A stretch of DNA of 64,000 nt from Vibrio sp. S17_S38 (GCF_014694375.1 NZ_JAAUWW010000002.1:124001-188000); one strand, 5' to 3'; shown: positions 16,273-27,153, numbered from the stretch's first letter. Program-made: numbers and translations. Notes: generated from the letters alone by a model not told the origin.

Positions 16273-18887
16273 TACACTTCCTCCGTGGTCACTGTCGTAT
16301 TTTTCAAATCAGTATGAAGAATATCGCCTTTTAGATGCGGAAATTTTTCCGTGAAGGTCGCAGGGCGATGTTGCTCACGTTCAGAAACAAACACCACATT
16401 GTCATCACGTTGATCTGCATTAATAAAGTGAGCAAAACGAGTTAATTGACTTGGATCGTTAATGGTGTCGGTCCATTCACAACTGTAGCTATCCACTAAA
16501 ACTTGCACGTCTTTTTCCAATTGCTTGTTGATGCCTAAGGTATCTTCAATCACCACTTTACGTAGGTAATCAACACCGCCATCTAAGTTTTCTAGCCATA
16601 CGGAAGTACGTTGCAATTTATCTGCGGTACGGATGTAGAACATCATGAAGCGGTCAACGTATTTGATCAGCGTTTCTTTATCTAAATCAGACGCTAATAA
16701 ATCCCCGTGACGTGGATTCATACCACCATTGCCACCCACATACATATTCCAGCCTGCATCAGTGGCGATAATACCCAAATCTTTGCCTTGAGCTTCTGCA
16801 CACTCACGCGTACAACCTGATACACCAAACTTCATCTTGTGAGGGGTGCGAATACCTTTATAACGGTTCTCAAGGAATGAACCAAGTCCAACACTATCTT
16901 GAACACCAAAGCGGCACCAAGTGCTTCCCACACAAGTTTTTGCCATACGCAGCGCTTTTGCATAGGCTTGACCTGTTTCATAACCGGCTGTGATGAGTTT
17001 TTTCCAGATTTCTGGTAAGTCATCTTTTTGTGCACCAAATAAGCCAATACGTTGCGCACCCGTGATTTTGGTATACAAATTATACTCAGCAGCAACATTA
17101 GCAAGAACGGCTAATGCTTGAGGGGTTACTTCACCACCTGCCATGCGTGGAATGACTGAGTAAGTACCGTCTTTTTGCATATTGCCAAGGAAGTTATCAT
17201 TGGTATCTTGTAGGCCAACATGTTGTGGTTTTAAGACATGATCGCCCCAGCAAGACGCTAAGATAGAACCAACGGTTGGTTTACATACTTCACAGCCGTA
17301 ACCGTGGCCGTGTTTTTCAAGCAGTTGATCAAATGAGCGAATACCTTCAACGCGGCATAAGTGAAACAATTCTTGGCGAGAATATTCAAAGTGCTCACAA
17401 ATATCGTTTTTCACTTCGATACCAGCTTTGGCGAGCTCGGCATTAAGCACTTGAGTGATCATTGGAACACAACCACCACAACCTGTACCGGCTTTGGTAA
17501 CCATTTTAATATCGCCAAGAGTGGTGTGGCCTTCAGCAACCGCGGCGGCAATTTTTCCTTTCGTGACATCAAAACAAGAACAAATTACTGCTGAATCGGG
17601 TAGGGCATCTGCGCCCATTGATGGTTTTTCACCGCCCGCATGAGCCGGTAATATCAATGCATCAGGATGCTCAGGCAAATCCATATCATTTAAATGAAGC
17701 TGCAATAGGTTGCCATAGTCAGAGGTATCACCAACTAATACCGCGCCTAATAGTTTTTTACTGTCTTCTGATACGATCAAGCGCTTATAGATATCTTGCT
17801 CATCATTTTGATACACAAAGTTTTTGCAATTGGGTGTGCGGCCATTCGCATCACCAATACTGCCTACTTTTACACCGAGCAGTTTTAGCTTGGCACTCAT
17901 GTCGGCACCGGTAAATTGGCTGTCGGATGTTGTTGATTTAGAAAAAGCGAGTATTTGATCAACCGTGACTTGCGCCATTTTATAACCGGGCGCGACTAAA
18001 CCAAAGAAAGCACCATTCCAAGACGCGCATTCACCAATCGCATAAATATCTGGATCGGATGTTTGGCAGCTATCATTAATGGCGATACCGCCGCGTGGAC
18101 CAATTTCTAGTTCGGCTTGACGAGACAGGCGATCTTGCGGGCGAATACCGGCAGAGAATACGATGAAATCGACTTCAAGTTCGGAGCCATCGGCAAACTT
18201 CATGGTATTACGTGCGGTTTCACCTTGGGGAATGATCTCTAAAGTATTTTTGCTAGTATGAACTTGTACGCCCATTCGTTCGATTTTATTGCGTAGCTGT
18301 AAGCCACCTTGCAAATCAAGCTGCTCTGCCATTAAAACGGGTGCGAACTCGATTACATGAGTTTGAACGCCTAACGCTTTTAATGCACCAGCCGCTTCAA
18401 GACCAAGCAAACCACCGCCGATGACTGCACCACTTTTACTTTTTTTCGCGGTTGCCTCTATCGCTTTTAAGTCTTCAATAGTACGGTAGACAAAGCAATC
18501 TTTGCTTTCGTTACCTTTAATTGGCGGAACAAAAGGATAAGAACCAGTGGCTAAAATAAGTTTGTCGTATTGAATTTCACGACCAGAGCTAGAATAGACG
18601 GTTTTATTGTCACGATTAAAGTTAATCGCACGTTCACCAATCAGCACATTGATATTATGCTTTTGGTAGAAACCTTCTTTTACCAGTGAAAGTTCATCCG
18701 CGGTGTGGTGGGAGAAATAAGACGATAAATGAACGCGGTCGTAGGCAACACGAGGTTCTTCACAAAAGGCTGTGATTTCGAATTGATTAAGGTCGCCTTT
18801 TTCAACGAGATCCTCAATAAAACGATGTCCTACCATACCATTACCAATGATGACAACTCTGGTTTTGTTTGCACTTACTTCGGTCAT
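16272..18887 (-). CDS. nirB: Nitrite reductase (NADH) large subunit
   Basis: Reduces nitrite to ammonia with NADH in the cytoplasm. 871 residues. Order: FAD/NAD domain (VVIIGNGMVGHRFIEDL at 10, GAVIGGGLLGLEAAGAL near 153), BFD-like [2Fe-2S] segments (ICSCFDVTKG with CGGCVP), ferrodoxin-like sulfite/nitrite reductase half, and the siroheme/[4Fe-4S] cysteines CVGSTWC (Cys-X5-Cys) and CTREC (Cys-X3-Cys). First gene of nirBDC-cobA. The promoter region carries FNR- and NarL/P-like sites. Confidence 0.95.
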   Translation of the reverse strand: MTEVSANKTRVVIIGNGMVGHRFIEDLVEKGDLNQFEITAFCEEPRVAYDRVHLSSYFSHHTADELSLVKEGFYQKHNINVLIGERAINFNRDNKTVYSSSGREIQYDKLILATGSYPFVPPIKGNESKDCFVYRTIEDLKAIEATAKKSKSGAVIGGGLLGLEAAGALKALGVQTHVIEFAPVLMAEQLDLQGGLQLRNKIERMGVQVHTSKNTLEIIPQGETARNTMKFADGSELEVDFIVFSAGIRPQDRLSRQAELEIGPRGGIAINDSCQTSDPDIYAIGECASWNGAFFGLVAPGYKMAQVTVDQILAFSKSTTSDSQFTGADMSAKLKLLGVKVGSIGDANGRTPNCKNFVYQNDEQDIYKRLIVSEDSKKLLGAVLVGDTSDYGNLLQLHLNDMDLPEHPDALILPAHAGGEKPSMGADALPDSAVICSCFDVTKGKIAAAVAEGHTTLGDIKMVTKAGTGCGGCVPMITQVLNAELAKAGIEVKNDICEHFEYSRQELFHLCRVEGIRSFDQLLEKHGHGYGCEVCKPTVGSILASCWGDHVLKPQHVGLQDTNDNFLGNMQKDGTYSVIPRMAGGEVTPQALAVLANVAAEYNLYTKITGAQRIGLFGAQKDDLPEIWKKLITAGYETGQAYAKALRMAKTCVGSTWCRFGVQDSVGLGSFLENRYKGIRTPHKMKFGVSGCTRECAEAQGKDLGIIATDAGWNMYVGGNGGMNPRHGDLLASDLDKETLIKYVDRFMMFYIRTADKLQRTSVWLENLDGGVDYLRKVVIEDTLGINKQLEKDVQVLVDSYSCEWTDTINDPSQLTRFAHFINADQRDDNVVFVSEREQHRPATFTEKFPHLKGDILHTDLKNTTVTTEEV

Positions 18888-18917
18888 AAATCAGCCCAAC
18901 TTGTAATTAAATTACAT

Positions 18918-18960
18918 CTATAATGCTAAATTTGTGATCTCGAATACTGATTCAAATCAA
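18918..18960 (-). promoter_or_regulatory. nirB promoter with FNR box
   Basis: On the minus strand TTGATTTGAATCAG (18947-18960) is 9 of 10 to the FNR consensus TTGAT-N4-ATCAA. About 33 bases downstream is a -10-like TATAGA (18918-18923), giving a start site near 18912 and an FNR centre close to -41.5, the class II position. Confidence 0.7.
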
Positions 18961-18972
18961 TAATGGCAAAGA

Positions 18973-18991
18973 ACTACCCTAAAGTGGTAGT
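18973..18991. promoter_or_regulatory. Inverted repeat, candidate NarL/NarP site of nirB
   Basis: ACTACC / GGTAGT arms (18973-18978, 18986-18991) containing heptamer-like TACCCTA and AGTGGTA. The centre is about 28 bases upstream of the FNR centre, the same offset as the NarL/P site of the E. coli nirB promoter. The spacing between heptamers is one base rather than the usual two. Confidence 0.45.
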
Positions 18992-19025
18992 TGAAATGAA
19001 TGTTTATATTAAAAGGAAGAAAATA

Positions 19026-19559
19026 ATGAACGTACATAGCTTTGAAGTGAAAAATGCACAAGGTGAAATGGTTTCTTTGTCGCAGTATAAAGGGAAAGCA
19101 TTGCTGATTGTGAATATTGCAACTAAATGTGGTTTAACGCCACAACTAGAAGGCTTGGAAGATATATACCGAAGCCGTAAAGATAAAGGTTTTGAGGTGC
19201 TTGGTTTCCCATGCAATCAGTTTTTGCAGCAATCACCAGAAGATGACGCGGGTATTGCAGAATTTTGTTCTTTGAATTTTGGCGTAACCTTTACTAATTT
19301 CGCTAAAATTGATGTCAATGGCCCTGATGCTGATCCGCTATTCAAGTATTTAAAAACAGAACGCTCAGATGATAAAACCAATGATGGAAGTTTGGCGTTA
19401 ATCGAAAAGCTAGTCTCAATCGATCAAATCTTTGATGATGGTGAGCTGAAATGGAACTTTACTAAGTTTTTAGTTGATGGAGAAGGGAACGTTATTGAGC
19501 GTTATTCTCCAACCTATTCAGCCGCTGAAATGGAAATGGATATAGATAGCCTGTTATAG
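19026..19559 (+). CDS. Glutathione peroxidase family protein
   Basis: Thiol peroxidase that reduces hydroperoxides. 177 residues from the ATG at 19026, preceded by AAAAGGAAG; the frame extends upstream to 18963, but those 21 residues are not family-like and would cross the nirB control region. The peroxidatic residue is Cys35 in NIATKCGLTPQ (cysteine, not selenocysteine). The FPCNQF and WNFTKFLVD motifs supply the glutamine/tryptophan/asparagine of the active site. Stand-alone gene, divergent from nirB. Confidence 0.9.
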   Translation: MNVHSFEVKNAQGEMVSLSQYKGKALLIVNIATKCGLTPQLEGLEDIYRSRKDKGFEVLGFPCNQFLQQSPEDDAGIAEFCSLNFGVTFTNFAKIDVNGPDADPLFKYLKTERSDDKTNDGSLALIEKLVSIDQIFDDGELKWNFTKFLVDGEGNVIERYSPTYSAAEMEMDIDSLL

Positions 19560-19585
19560 AGAAAAATCCCATACGTTAAATCAAG

Positions 19586-19616
19586 CTGCAACTTGTGATT
19601 ATGAGTTGCAGTTTTT
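19586..19616 (+). terminator. Terminator of the glutathione peroxidase gene
   Basis: CTGCAACT / AGTTGCAG arms (19586-19593, 19604-19611) followed by TTTTT. Confidence 0.8.
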
Positions 19617-19990
19617 ACGCCTGAAATGATCGTAGGTCTATTTTCCTAAACAAATAAGGAATAAAATATTAGCCTAGATGAACTAATTACCTGCCCGCTA
19701 TAAAAACATACCCCCTGACGCTTCAATGCGCTAGAAAGCTTATCCACGAAAATAATCTCAGTACCATCATTTCACCTAGATTAAGAAGTGAGGTATTTCT
19801 GCTCTCCAATTTATTGATTAAAATCCTAAATGACAAATTTTAGTGCTTGTAAATAATTCAGTATGTTTATCAATCCACATGACAAGTTATTATTCAACAA
19901 ACCATCTACTTTTATGTTACATTTTGTTCCTTTAAATTTTAGCGTTGCTGGTTGTTTCATGCCGGCTTAAATCATTTTTTGAGAATTAAA
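19617..19990. other. Intergenic region, no gene seen
   Basis: About 370 AT-rich bases between the peroxidase terminator and the PepSY gene. It presumably holds the PepSY promoter. I see AT-rich segments reminiscent of Fur sites but none good enough to call. Confidence 0.4.
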
Positions 19991-21313
19991 ATGACAGTAA
20001 ATGATATCAATCCCCACCGAGGAGTAAGTGCCTTTATTAAGCGCTTACATTTCTATATTGGCCTATTTATTGGTCCATTCATTTTTATGGCGGCATTGAC
20101 GGGAACGTTTTATGTTTTAACCCCACAGATTGAGCAAGCGATTTATCATCAAGAATTGACGACAACAAGTCAGGGGGAGGCACAGGCATTAAGTGCTCAG
20201 ATTGCTGCTGCGCGGCGTAGTTTACCTGAGCCACTGGTTATTAAATCGGTACGTCCAGCGCCAGCAGCTGGCGAAACAACACGTGTTTTATTTATCGATC
20301 CTACTCTTGAGCGAGCTAGAGCAAGAACAGTGTTCGTGGATCCGGTGACACTTGAAATCAAAGGTGAATTATCCAGTTATGGTACCAGCGGTGTGTTGCC
20401 ATTTCGCATTGCAATTGATTTTATGCATACCGATTTATTACTTGGCCCTATTGGCCGTTATTACAGTGAGCTCGCGGCCTCATGGATGTGGATAGCGGCG
20501 CTTGGCGGAATATTTTTATGGTGGCAACAACGCCGTAGTTTCAATAACAAGTCTAAATCGGGCTCTTATGCGCAGTATCGCTCGCGACATGCCAAGGTGG
20601 CTATTTGGATCAGCTTGGGATTAATATTTTTCTCGGCGACAGGCCTAACATGGTCAAAGTGGGCGGGTGGTAATATTTCACAATGGCGTAATTCTATTGG
20701 CTGGGTGACACCATCTGTTTCCCGACAATTACCAATTAATACAGCATCTAAAGCGGTGGATATTAAGGATTCAGAATTTGATGGTGTATTGGCTGCGGCT
20801 CGTCAGTCTGGAATTGATGCTGGCAAGATAGAAATTGTGCCCTCATATAAAAATAATACAGCTTGGCTTGTGAGTGAGATTGATAGATCTTGGCCAACGC
20901 AAGTGGATTCTGTATCGGTTGAACCCATTTCAATGACAGTGATTGATCACGCTGAGTTTAAGAACTTTCCTATTGTCGCTAAGCTGATCCGTTGGGGAAT
21001 CGATGCGCATATGGGCGTATTATTTGGCTGGCCGAATCAACTGATCCTTGCTGTATTTGGTATTTCTTTATGTACAGTTATCGCTTGGGGTTACGTTATT
21101 TGGTGGAAGCGTCGCCCTATGGTTGCAAACACGAACGAAACATTAGTCGAAGCGTGGTTAGCATTAGCCCCTCTGGCGAAAGTGTTGGTTATTGTATTGG
21201 CAATGATATTTGGTTATGCACTCCCATTGATGGGGGGCAGCTTACTTCTATTTTGTATGATTGACGTGATCCGATGGCGTTTGGTTGCTCATCGATCACA
21301 ACAGCTAGCATAA
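19991..21313 (+). CDS. PepSY-associated transmembrane protein
   Basis: 440 residues from ATG 19991. Four membrane helices are visible: LHFYIGLFIGPFIFMAALTG (about 20-45), ELAASWMWIAALGGIFLWW (about 160), VAIWISLGLIFFSATGLTW (about 200) and LILAVFGISLCTVIAWGYVIWW (about 340), plus a final hydrophobic pair. The PepSY_TM family often accompanies siderophore uptake and may act as a membrane ferric reductase; no such partner is adjacent. The TTG at 19952 in the same frame is a poorer start. Confidence 0.8.
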   Translation: MTVNDINPHRGVSAFIKRLHFYIGLFIGPFIFMAALTGTFYVLTPQIEQAIYHQELTTTSQGEAQALSAQIAAARRSLPEPLVIKSVRPAPAAGETTRVLFIDPTLERARARTVFVDPVTLEIKGELSSYGTSGVLPFRIAIDFMHTDLLLGPIGRYYSELAASWMWIAALGGIFLWWQQRRSFNNKSKSGSYAQYRSRHAKVAIWISLGLIFFSATGLTWSKWAGGNISQWRNSIGWVTPSVSRQLPINTASKAVDIKDSEFDGVLAAARQSGIDAGKIEIVPSYKNNTAWLVSEIDRSWPTQVDSVSVEPISMTVIDHAEFKNFPIVAKLIRWGIDAHMGVLFGWPNQLILAVFGISLCTVIAWGYVIWWKRRPMVANTNETLVEAWLALAPLAKVLVIVLAMIFGYALPLMGGSLLLFCMIDVIRWRLVAHRSQQLA

Positions 21314-21380
21314 TCGAAGCAATGCTGTAGATGAATCAAAGCAGCTATCAATCTCGGCGTTGACAAGAATAGCAACATAC

Positions 21381-21420
21381 AAAAACAGCTTGAGCACGAA
21401 ATTTGCTCAAGCTGTTTTTT
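21381..21420. terminator. Bidirectional terminator between convergent genes
   Basis: Fifteen-base arms (21382-21396 and 21404-21418, core CAGCTTGAGCA / TGCTCAAGCTG) with A and T tails on both sides, placed between the PepSY gene and the leftward dehydrogenase gene. Confidence 0.85.
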
Positions 21421-21453
21421 ATTGTGTTTTATTTATATTAATGTCGTCGACGA

Positions 21454-22221
<768 letters not shown>

Positions 22222-22311
22222 TTATGGGATAGTTTTGAATATTATTGTTATCCAATATTTATACCATTATTACATTATAAAAATCACGCTGATACATAGT
22301 ATTAATAAAGG

Positions 22312-22328
22312 ATCGTTGAACGAACGAT
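22312..22328. promoter_or_regulatory. Palindrome upstream of ydfG
   Basis: ATCGTT-GAACG-AACGAT, perfect 6-base arms about 105 bases before the ydfG start. The form resembles a TetR-type operator; no regulator gene is adjacent. Confidence 0.35.
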
Positions 22329-22550
22329 ATGGTATTTTTGAGGAAATAGGATAAAGCAGTGTAGTTATATTAGTGTTATCGTTCTCATTTCTAGTCTTGT
22401 TATCTGCAATACCAATGGATTGGTTTCAATTCATTCATCGAGGTGAGGTAAAATGCTAACTACTTCACATATCCATTCATAAAGCCAAAAAAAGTAACAA
22501 AATGTTAACTTCCTCATTTTTTTATTTTCAGATTCAGTTTAACCTCTTTT

Positions 22551-22566
22551 AGGTAAACGTTTTCAT
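22551..22566. promoter_or_regulatory. GalR/LacI-type operator upstream of mglB
   Basis: AGGTAAACGTTTTCAT matches the GalR-family palindrome (GTGTAAACGTTTACAC) at 12 of 16 positions, including the central AACGTT, 78 bases before mglB. Confidence 0.7.
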
Positions 22567-22643
22567 TCTGGTGGTATTAAGTATACCAATACCAAGTGAA
22601 ATGGATTATTCACAATAAAAATAATGAAACATAGGATACCTAC

Positions 22644-23618
22644 ATGAAAAAAATCGTACTTGCTGCAGCTATTACCTCTGGGTTGTTATTCGCAACTAAT
22701 GCACTGGCTGAAACCTCTATTGGTGTTACCGTTTATAAATATGATGATAACTTCATGTCCGTGGTAAGACAGGCACTTGAAGCGAATGCCGCAAAAGATC
22801 CAAGCGTCAAAGTGTTAATGAATGACTCACAAAACAACCAATCTATGCAAAATGATCAGATTGACGTCATGTTAGCTCGTGGTGTTCAAGCGCTGGCGAT
22901 TAACTTGGTTGATCCAGCAGCTGCGCCTGCCGTGATCAAAAAAGCGAAATTAGATGAAGTTCCAGTTGTGTTCTACAACAAAGAACCGTCTGCTAAAGCA
23001 ATGGCAAGTTACGATAAAGCTTACTACGTAGGTACTGATTCTAAAGAGTCGGGCATTATTCAAGGCAAAATGATCGCTAAGCAATGGAAAGCAAATCCAG
23101 CTTGGGATTTAAACAAAGATGGCGTGATTCAATACGTATTGCTAAAAGGCGAACCTGGTCATCCTGATGCAGAAGCACGTACAACTTACGTGATTAAAAC
23201 CTTAAACGATGAAGGTTATAAAACTCAGCAGCTGCAACTTGATACTGCGATGTGGGATGCTGCAATGGCAAAAGATAAAATGGATGCTTGGCTTGCAGGT
23301 CCAAATGGTAAGAATATCGAAGTGGTTATTGCCAACAATGATGGAATGGCAATGGGCGCAATTGAAGCATTAAAAGCAGCCGGTACTATGCTGCCAGTGT
23401 TTGGTGTGGATGCATTAACTGAAGCGGTTGCACTTGTGAAATCAGGTGAAATGGCGGGTACGGTTCTAAATGATGCTGATTCACAAGCGGAAGCGACATT
23501 TGAACTTGCTCGTAACCTTGCACAAGGTAAGCCAGCAACTCAAGGTACTAAATGGAAATTAGACGGAAAAGTAATCCGTGTTCCTTATGTTGCGGTTGAC
23601 AAAAGCACTCTGAAATAA
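22644..23618 (+). CDS. mglB: Galactose/glucose-binding periplasmic protein
   Basis: Periplasmic receptor for D-galactose/D-glucose feeding MglAC and, in many bacteria, the Trg chemoreceptor. 324 residues with a clear signal peptide ([22 protein letters not shown]). [20 protein letters not shown] is the N-terminal strand/loop of the family. The calcium-binding DLNKDGVIQ loop is present near residue 156, and [17 protein letters not shown] lines the sugar site. First gene of mglBAC, with a good AGGATA ribosome-binding site and a hairpin straight after its stop. Confidence 0.95.
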   Translation: MKKIVLAAAITSGLLFATNALAETSIGVTVYKYDDNFMSVVRQALEANAAKDPSVKVLMNDSQNNQSMQNDQIDVMLARGVQALAINLVDPAAAPAVIKKAKLDEVPVVFYNKEPSAKAMASYDKAYYVGTDSKESGIIQGKMIAKQWKANPAWDLNKDGVIQYVLLKGEPGHPDAEARTTYVIKTLNDEGYKTQQLQLDTAMWDAAMAKDKMDAWLAGPNGKNIEVVIANNDGMAMGAIEALKAAGTMLPVFGVDALTEAVALVKSGEMAGTVLNDADSQAEATFELARNLAQGKPATQGTKWKLDGKVIRVPYVAVDKSTLK

Positions 23619-23627
23619 TGATTTTTG

Positions 23628-23653
23628 GTCGTTGAAGTTAGATCTTTAACGAC
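23628..23653 (+). other. Intercistronic hairpin between mglB and mglA
   Basis: GTCGTTGAAG / CTTTAACGAC arms (23628-23637, 23644-23653; one G-T pair), six-base loop, no T tract. Such a structure behind a binding-protein gene commonly protects the upstream mRNA so that it is made in excess; the role here is inferred. Confidence 0.55.
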
Positions 23654-23760
23654 TGACTATCAGCATAAAATAGACGCTAAAAATTAAAAGGAAGACTGGC
23701 TAAATCTGGTTGGTCTTTTCTTTTGTCTTATCGATTAGCAATATTAATTTGAGTGTGACT

Positions 23761-25269
23761 ATGGATATGAAACAAGATTCCTACTTATTGGAAATGACAG
23801 GGATTAGTAAGCAGTTTCCAGGGGTGAAAGCATTAGATAAGGTGAGTTTAAAAGTTCGCCCTCATTCTATTCATGCCTTAATGGGTGAAAATGGCGCGGG
23901 CAAATCGACGTTATTAAAATGCTTATTTGGTATTTATGAAAGAGATGAAGGTGATATTGTTTTCCTTGGTGAAAAAGTTAACTTTCAGTCTTCAAAAGAA
24001 GCTCTAGAATCAGGCGTTTCGATGGTTCACCAAGAGTTGAACCAAGTGCTTCAAAGAACGGTAATGGATAATCTTTGGTTAGGACGCTATCCGACCAAAG
24101 GATTTTTTGTCGATCATGACAAAATGTATAACGATACCAAAGCGGTATTCGAAGAGCTTGATATCAATATTGATCCGAAAGAGAAAGCGGGCAATTTATC
24201 GGTATCTCAAATGCAAATGGTTGAAATTGCCAAAGCTTTTTCTTATGACGCTAAAATCGTGATCATGGATGAACCGACTTCGTCATTAAGTGAGAAAGAA
24301 GTCAGCCATCTATTTAAAATCATCAATAAACTCAAAGAAAAAGGCTGCGGAATTGTTTATATCTCTCATAAGATGGAAGAGATATTTGCCATTTGTGATG
24401 ATATTACCATTCTACGAGATGGTCAGTGGGTCGAAACAAGACCACTTGCTGGCCTCGATATGAACTCCATTATTGGCATGATGGTTGGGCGTGAACTTAC
24501 CAACCGATTCCCAGAAAAAACCAATATTCCTAAAGAAACCATTCTTCATGTTCGTAATTTAACCGCATTAAATCAACCTTCTATCCAAGATGTGAGTTTT
24601 GAGCTACGTAAAGGTGAAATCCTTGGCATTGCAGGCTTAGTGGGTTCTCGCCGTACTGATATCGTCGAAACTATTTTTGGTATCCGAGATAAATCGAGTG
24701 GTGAAATCTTATTGCACGATAAACTAATGCGTAATAAAGATGCTCACGAAGCAATACAAAATGGTTTTGCGTTGGTAACAGAAGAAAGACGTTCAACTGG
24801 GATTTATGGTGAGCTTGATATTACCTTTAACTCCCTTGTCGCGAACGTTGAGCAGTACAAAACCAAATCTGGTTTGCTCAGTAATTCTAAAATGAAATCC
24901 GATACTCAATGGGTAATCGATGCCATGAGGGTGAAAACGCCGTCTCACGGCACAACCATTGGATCGTTATCGGGCGGTAATCAGCAAAAAGTGATTATTG
25001 GTCGTTGGTTGCTAACGGGGCCAGAGATTTTAATGTTAGATGAACCAACACGAGGCATTGATGTTGGCGCTAAATTTGAAATTTATCAACTGATCCTCGA
25101 GCTGGCGAATAAAGATAAAGGCGTGATTATTATTTCATCAGAAATGCCCGAATTATTGGGTACCACCGACCGTATACTCGTAATGAGTAATGGCCGTGCG
25201 GCTGGAATAGTGGAAACAAAAAACACGACTCAAACTGAAATATTAGAATTAGCGGCACTTTATCTGTAA
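23761..25269 (+). CDS. mglA: Galactose/methyl-galactoside ABC transporter ATPase
   Basis: Energises the Mgl importer. 502 residues, two fused ABC domains. Domain 1 has Walker [10 protein letters not shown] (near 41), signature LSVSQMQ and Walker [10 protein letters not shown]. Domain 2 has the usual degenerate Walker A (GSRRTD), [14 protein letters not shown] and [12 protein letters not shown]. Nearly collinear with E. coli MglA. I start at ATG 23761 because the family begins just before [15 protein letters not shown]; the longer frame upstream is not family-like. Confidence 0.95.
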   Translation: MDMKQDSYLLEMTGISKQFPGVKALDKVSLKVRPHSIHALMGENGAGKSTLLKCLFGIYERDEGDIVFLGEKVNFQSSKEALESGVSMVHQELNQVLQRTVMDNLWLGRYPTKGFFVDHDKMYNDTKAVFEELDINIDPKEKAGNLSVSQMQMVEIAKAFSYDAKIVIMDEPTSSLSEKEVSHLFKIINKLKEKGCGIVYISHKMEEIFAICDDITILRDGQWVETRPLAGLDMNSIIGMMVGRELTNRFPEKTNIPKETILHVRNLTALNQPSIQDVSFELRKGEILGIAGLVGSRRTDIVETIFGIRDKSSGEILLHDKLMRNKDAHEAIQNGFALVTEERRSTGIYGELDITFNSLVANVEQYKTKSGLLSNSKMKSDTQWVIDAMRVKTPSHGTTIGSLSGGNQQKVIIGRWLLTGPEILMLDEPTRGIDVGAKFEIYQLILELANKDKGVIIISSEMPELLGTTDRILVMSNGRAAGIVETKNTTQTEILELAALYL

Positions 25270-25279
25270 GGGATAACCC

Positions 25280-26287
25280 ATGGAAAATTTAAAGAAACAC
25301 AGTTTAAAATACATTAAAGCAGGCGGCATTTATGGCGTGCTATTTATTCTTCTGGCAATTATTGTTATTCAAGAACCATCATTTTTAAGTCTACGTAATT
25401 TAAGTAATATTTTAACTCAATCTTCTGTGCGAGTGATTATTGCACTGGGCGTTGCAGGGTTAATTATTACCCAAGGAACCGATTTATCGGCAGGGCGACA
25501 AGTCGGTTTGGCCGCAGTACTTTCTGCCAGTTTGCTACAAGCGACTGATAACGCGAACAAAGTATTTCCACAATTAGGTGAAATGCCAATCGTGGGCGTT
25601 ATTGTCATGGTGTGTATTGTTGGCGCATTAATTGGGTTAGTGAACGGTATTATTGTGGCGTACATGAAGGTAACTCCTTTTATTGCCACGTTAGGCTCGA
25701 TGATCATCGTATACGGTATTAACTCTTTGTACTTTGACTCTATTGGTGCATCGCCTATCGCAGGTTTTGATGAGCGTTTCTCAACCTTTGCACAAGGCTT
25801 TATCCGGTTAGGTGATTTTAGGCTTTCATACATTACTTTCTACGCGATTGCCGCAATGATTGTTGTTTGGATCATGTGGAATAAAACTGTCTTTGGTAAA
25901 AATATTTACGCCATTGGTGGTAACCCAGACGCAGCAAAAGTATCTGGCGTGAATGTTCCAATTACATTGCTAAAAATCTATGCGATTTCAGGTGTGTTCT
26001 ATGCTTTTGGCGGCATGTTAGAAGCAGGACGTATCGGTAGTGCGACCAATAACGTGGGTTTCATGTATGAACTAGATGCTATTGCAGCCTGTGTGGTTGG
26101 TGGGGTGTCTTTTGCTGGTGGTGTCGGTACCGTGATGGGCGTGGTGACGGGGGTATTGATCTTCACCGTAATCAACTACGGCATGACCTACATTGGTGTC
26201 AGCCCATATTGGCAGTACATCATCAAAGGTGGCATTATCATCTTTGCTGTGGCGTTAGATTCAATGAAGCATGGCAATAAGAAATAA
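25280..26287 (+). CDS. mglC: Galactose/methyl-galactoside ABC transporter permease
   Basis: Membrane channel of the Mgl importer. 335 residues and eight or more hydrophobic helices. BPD_transp_2 hallmarks include GLIITQGTDLSAGRQVGLAAV, VTPFIATLGSMIIVYG, GKNIYAIGGNPDAAKVSGVN and the cytoplasmic AIAACVVGGVSFAGGVG loop that contacts MglA. Begins 10 bases after mglA, with AAGGGAT as ribosome-binding site. Last gene of the operon. Confidence 0.95.
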   Translation: MENLKKHSLKYIKAGGIYGVLFILLAIIVIQEPSFLSLRNLSNILTQSSVRVIIALGVAGLIITQGTDLSAGRQVGLAAVLSASLLQATDNANKVFPQLGEMPIVGVIVMVCIVGALIGLVNGIIVAYMKVTPFIATLGSMIIVYGINSLYFDSIGASPIAGFDERFSTFAQGFIRLGDFRLSYITFYAIAAMIVVWIMWNKTVFGKNIYAIGGNPDAAKVSGVNVPITLLKIYAISGVFYAFGGMLEAGRIGSATNNVGFMYELDAIAACVVGGVSFAGGVGTVMGVVTGVLIFTVINYGMTYIGVSPYWQYIIKGGIIIFAVALDSMKHGNKK

Positions 26288-26295
26288 GAAATAAG

Positions 26296-26332
26296 AAAAC
26301 CACCTCGTTTGTAAGAATGAGGTGGTTTTTTA
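26296..26332 (+). terminator. Terminator of mglBAC
   Basis: AAAACCACCTC / GAGGTGGTTTT arms (26296-26306, 26319-26329) followed by further Ts. Confidence 0.85.
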
Positions 26333-26499
26333 TTGTCCATAGTAAGTTGGTGAAGCTATAAATTTGATGTGATTACAACAATAAGATAGTAAAAATTAAG
26401 CGAATTCAGCATTAGGAAATGAGTCGACTTATTATAGAACTTAATAAGTGTTTAGAATGGCAGATTAACTAGCGGTCATCAGAGTAATTGCTGTCTCTA

Positions 26500-26976
26500 T
26501 TATTTTAGCTTGATTGATGCTGAACTTTTCATTTTTGGCTGGAATAAAATATAGCCCATATAAGCCACAATAATAATATTGATGACAAATGCTCCAACCG
26601 TCAACACATCGATCTGTTTGATCATTTCATAAATTTCAAAGGGTAAATAAATAGTACCGCTTAGAAAAGCAAACCATTCTGTCCACGTCTTGGCCTTCCA
26701 TAAACCATAGGCTTCGATAAATCGAATAGAGCTATAAGCTAAAACTAATACGGTTATCATGCCTATATTATCTGGTGTTAATGAACCCACCTTATCTATA
26801 AACATATGGGGATAATAATTAATCGGATTAAGGTGGCAGTATTTGACTAAACTCAATGCAACTTGGTGTGCGTCATGACTAAATAAAGTATGGATACCCA
26901 ACGCGACGATAACGGCCAATACTCCTTTTGAAGCCTCAAGTGTTGCTACCATACGCAAGCCAACTTGTTGCGACAT
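26500..26976 (-). CDS. DUF2127 family membrane protein
   Basis: 158 residues. DUF2127 features: MVATLEASKGVLAVIVALGI as first helix, then VLVLAYSSIRFIEAYGLWKA with conserved Arg-Phe-Glu, WTEWFAFLSGTIYLPFEIYE, and a final helix VGAFVINIIIVAYMGYIL. Four membrane segments in all. Function unknown for the family. Stands alone between mgl and the amino-acid transporter locus. Confidence 0.82.
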   Translation of the reverse strand: MSQQVGLRMVATLEASKGVLAVIVALGIHTLFSHDAHQVALSLVKYCHLNPINYYPHMFIDKVGSLTPDNIGMITVLVLAYSSIRFIEAYGLWKAKTWTEWFAFLSGTIYLPFEIYEMIKQIDVLTVGAFVINIIIVAYMGYILFQPKMKSSASIKLK

Positions 26977-27153
26977 AATTTAATTCCTAACGGTTATATA
27001 TCTTTTTATAACAGCGATTTCTGTCAAAGAGTAGAGGCTTACTATACCTGAGCTAGTTGGTAATTGGTTAGAGTTATTAGCACTTGTTTACCCTATTTAT
27101 AGCTAGGAATAAAATTCATGGCTGTGATTTTTCACTCAAAATATTGTACAAAT

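Noticed and set aside
19800..19930. Fur-box-like AT-rich segments before the PepSY gene
   Set aside because: No stretch matches the GATAATGATAATCATTATC pattern well enough in a region that is AT-rich throughout.
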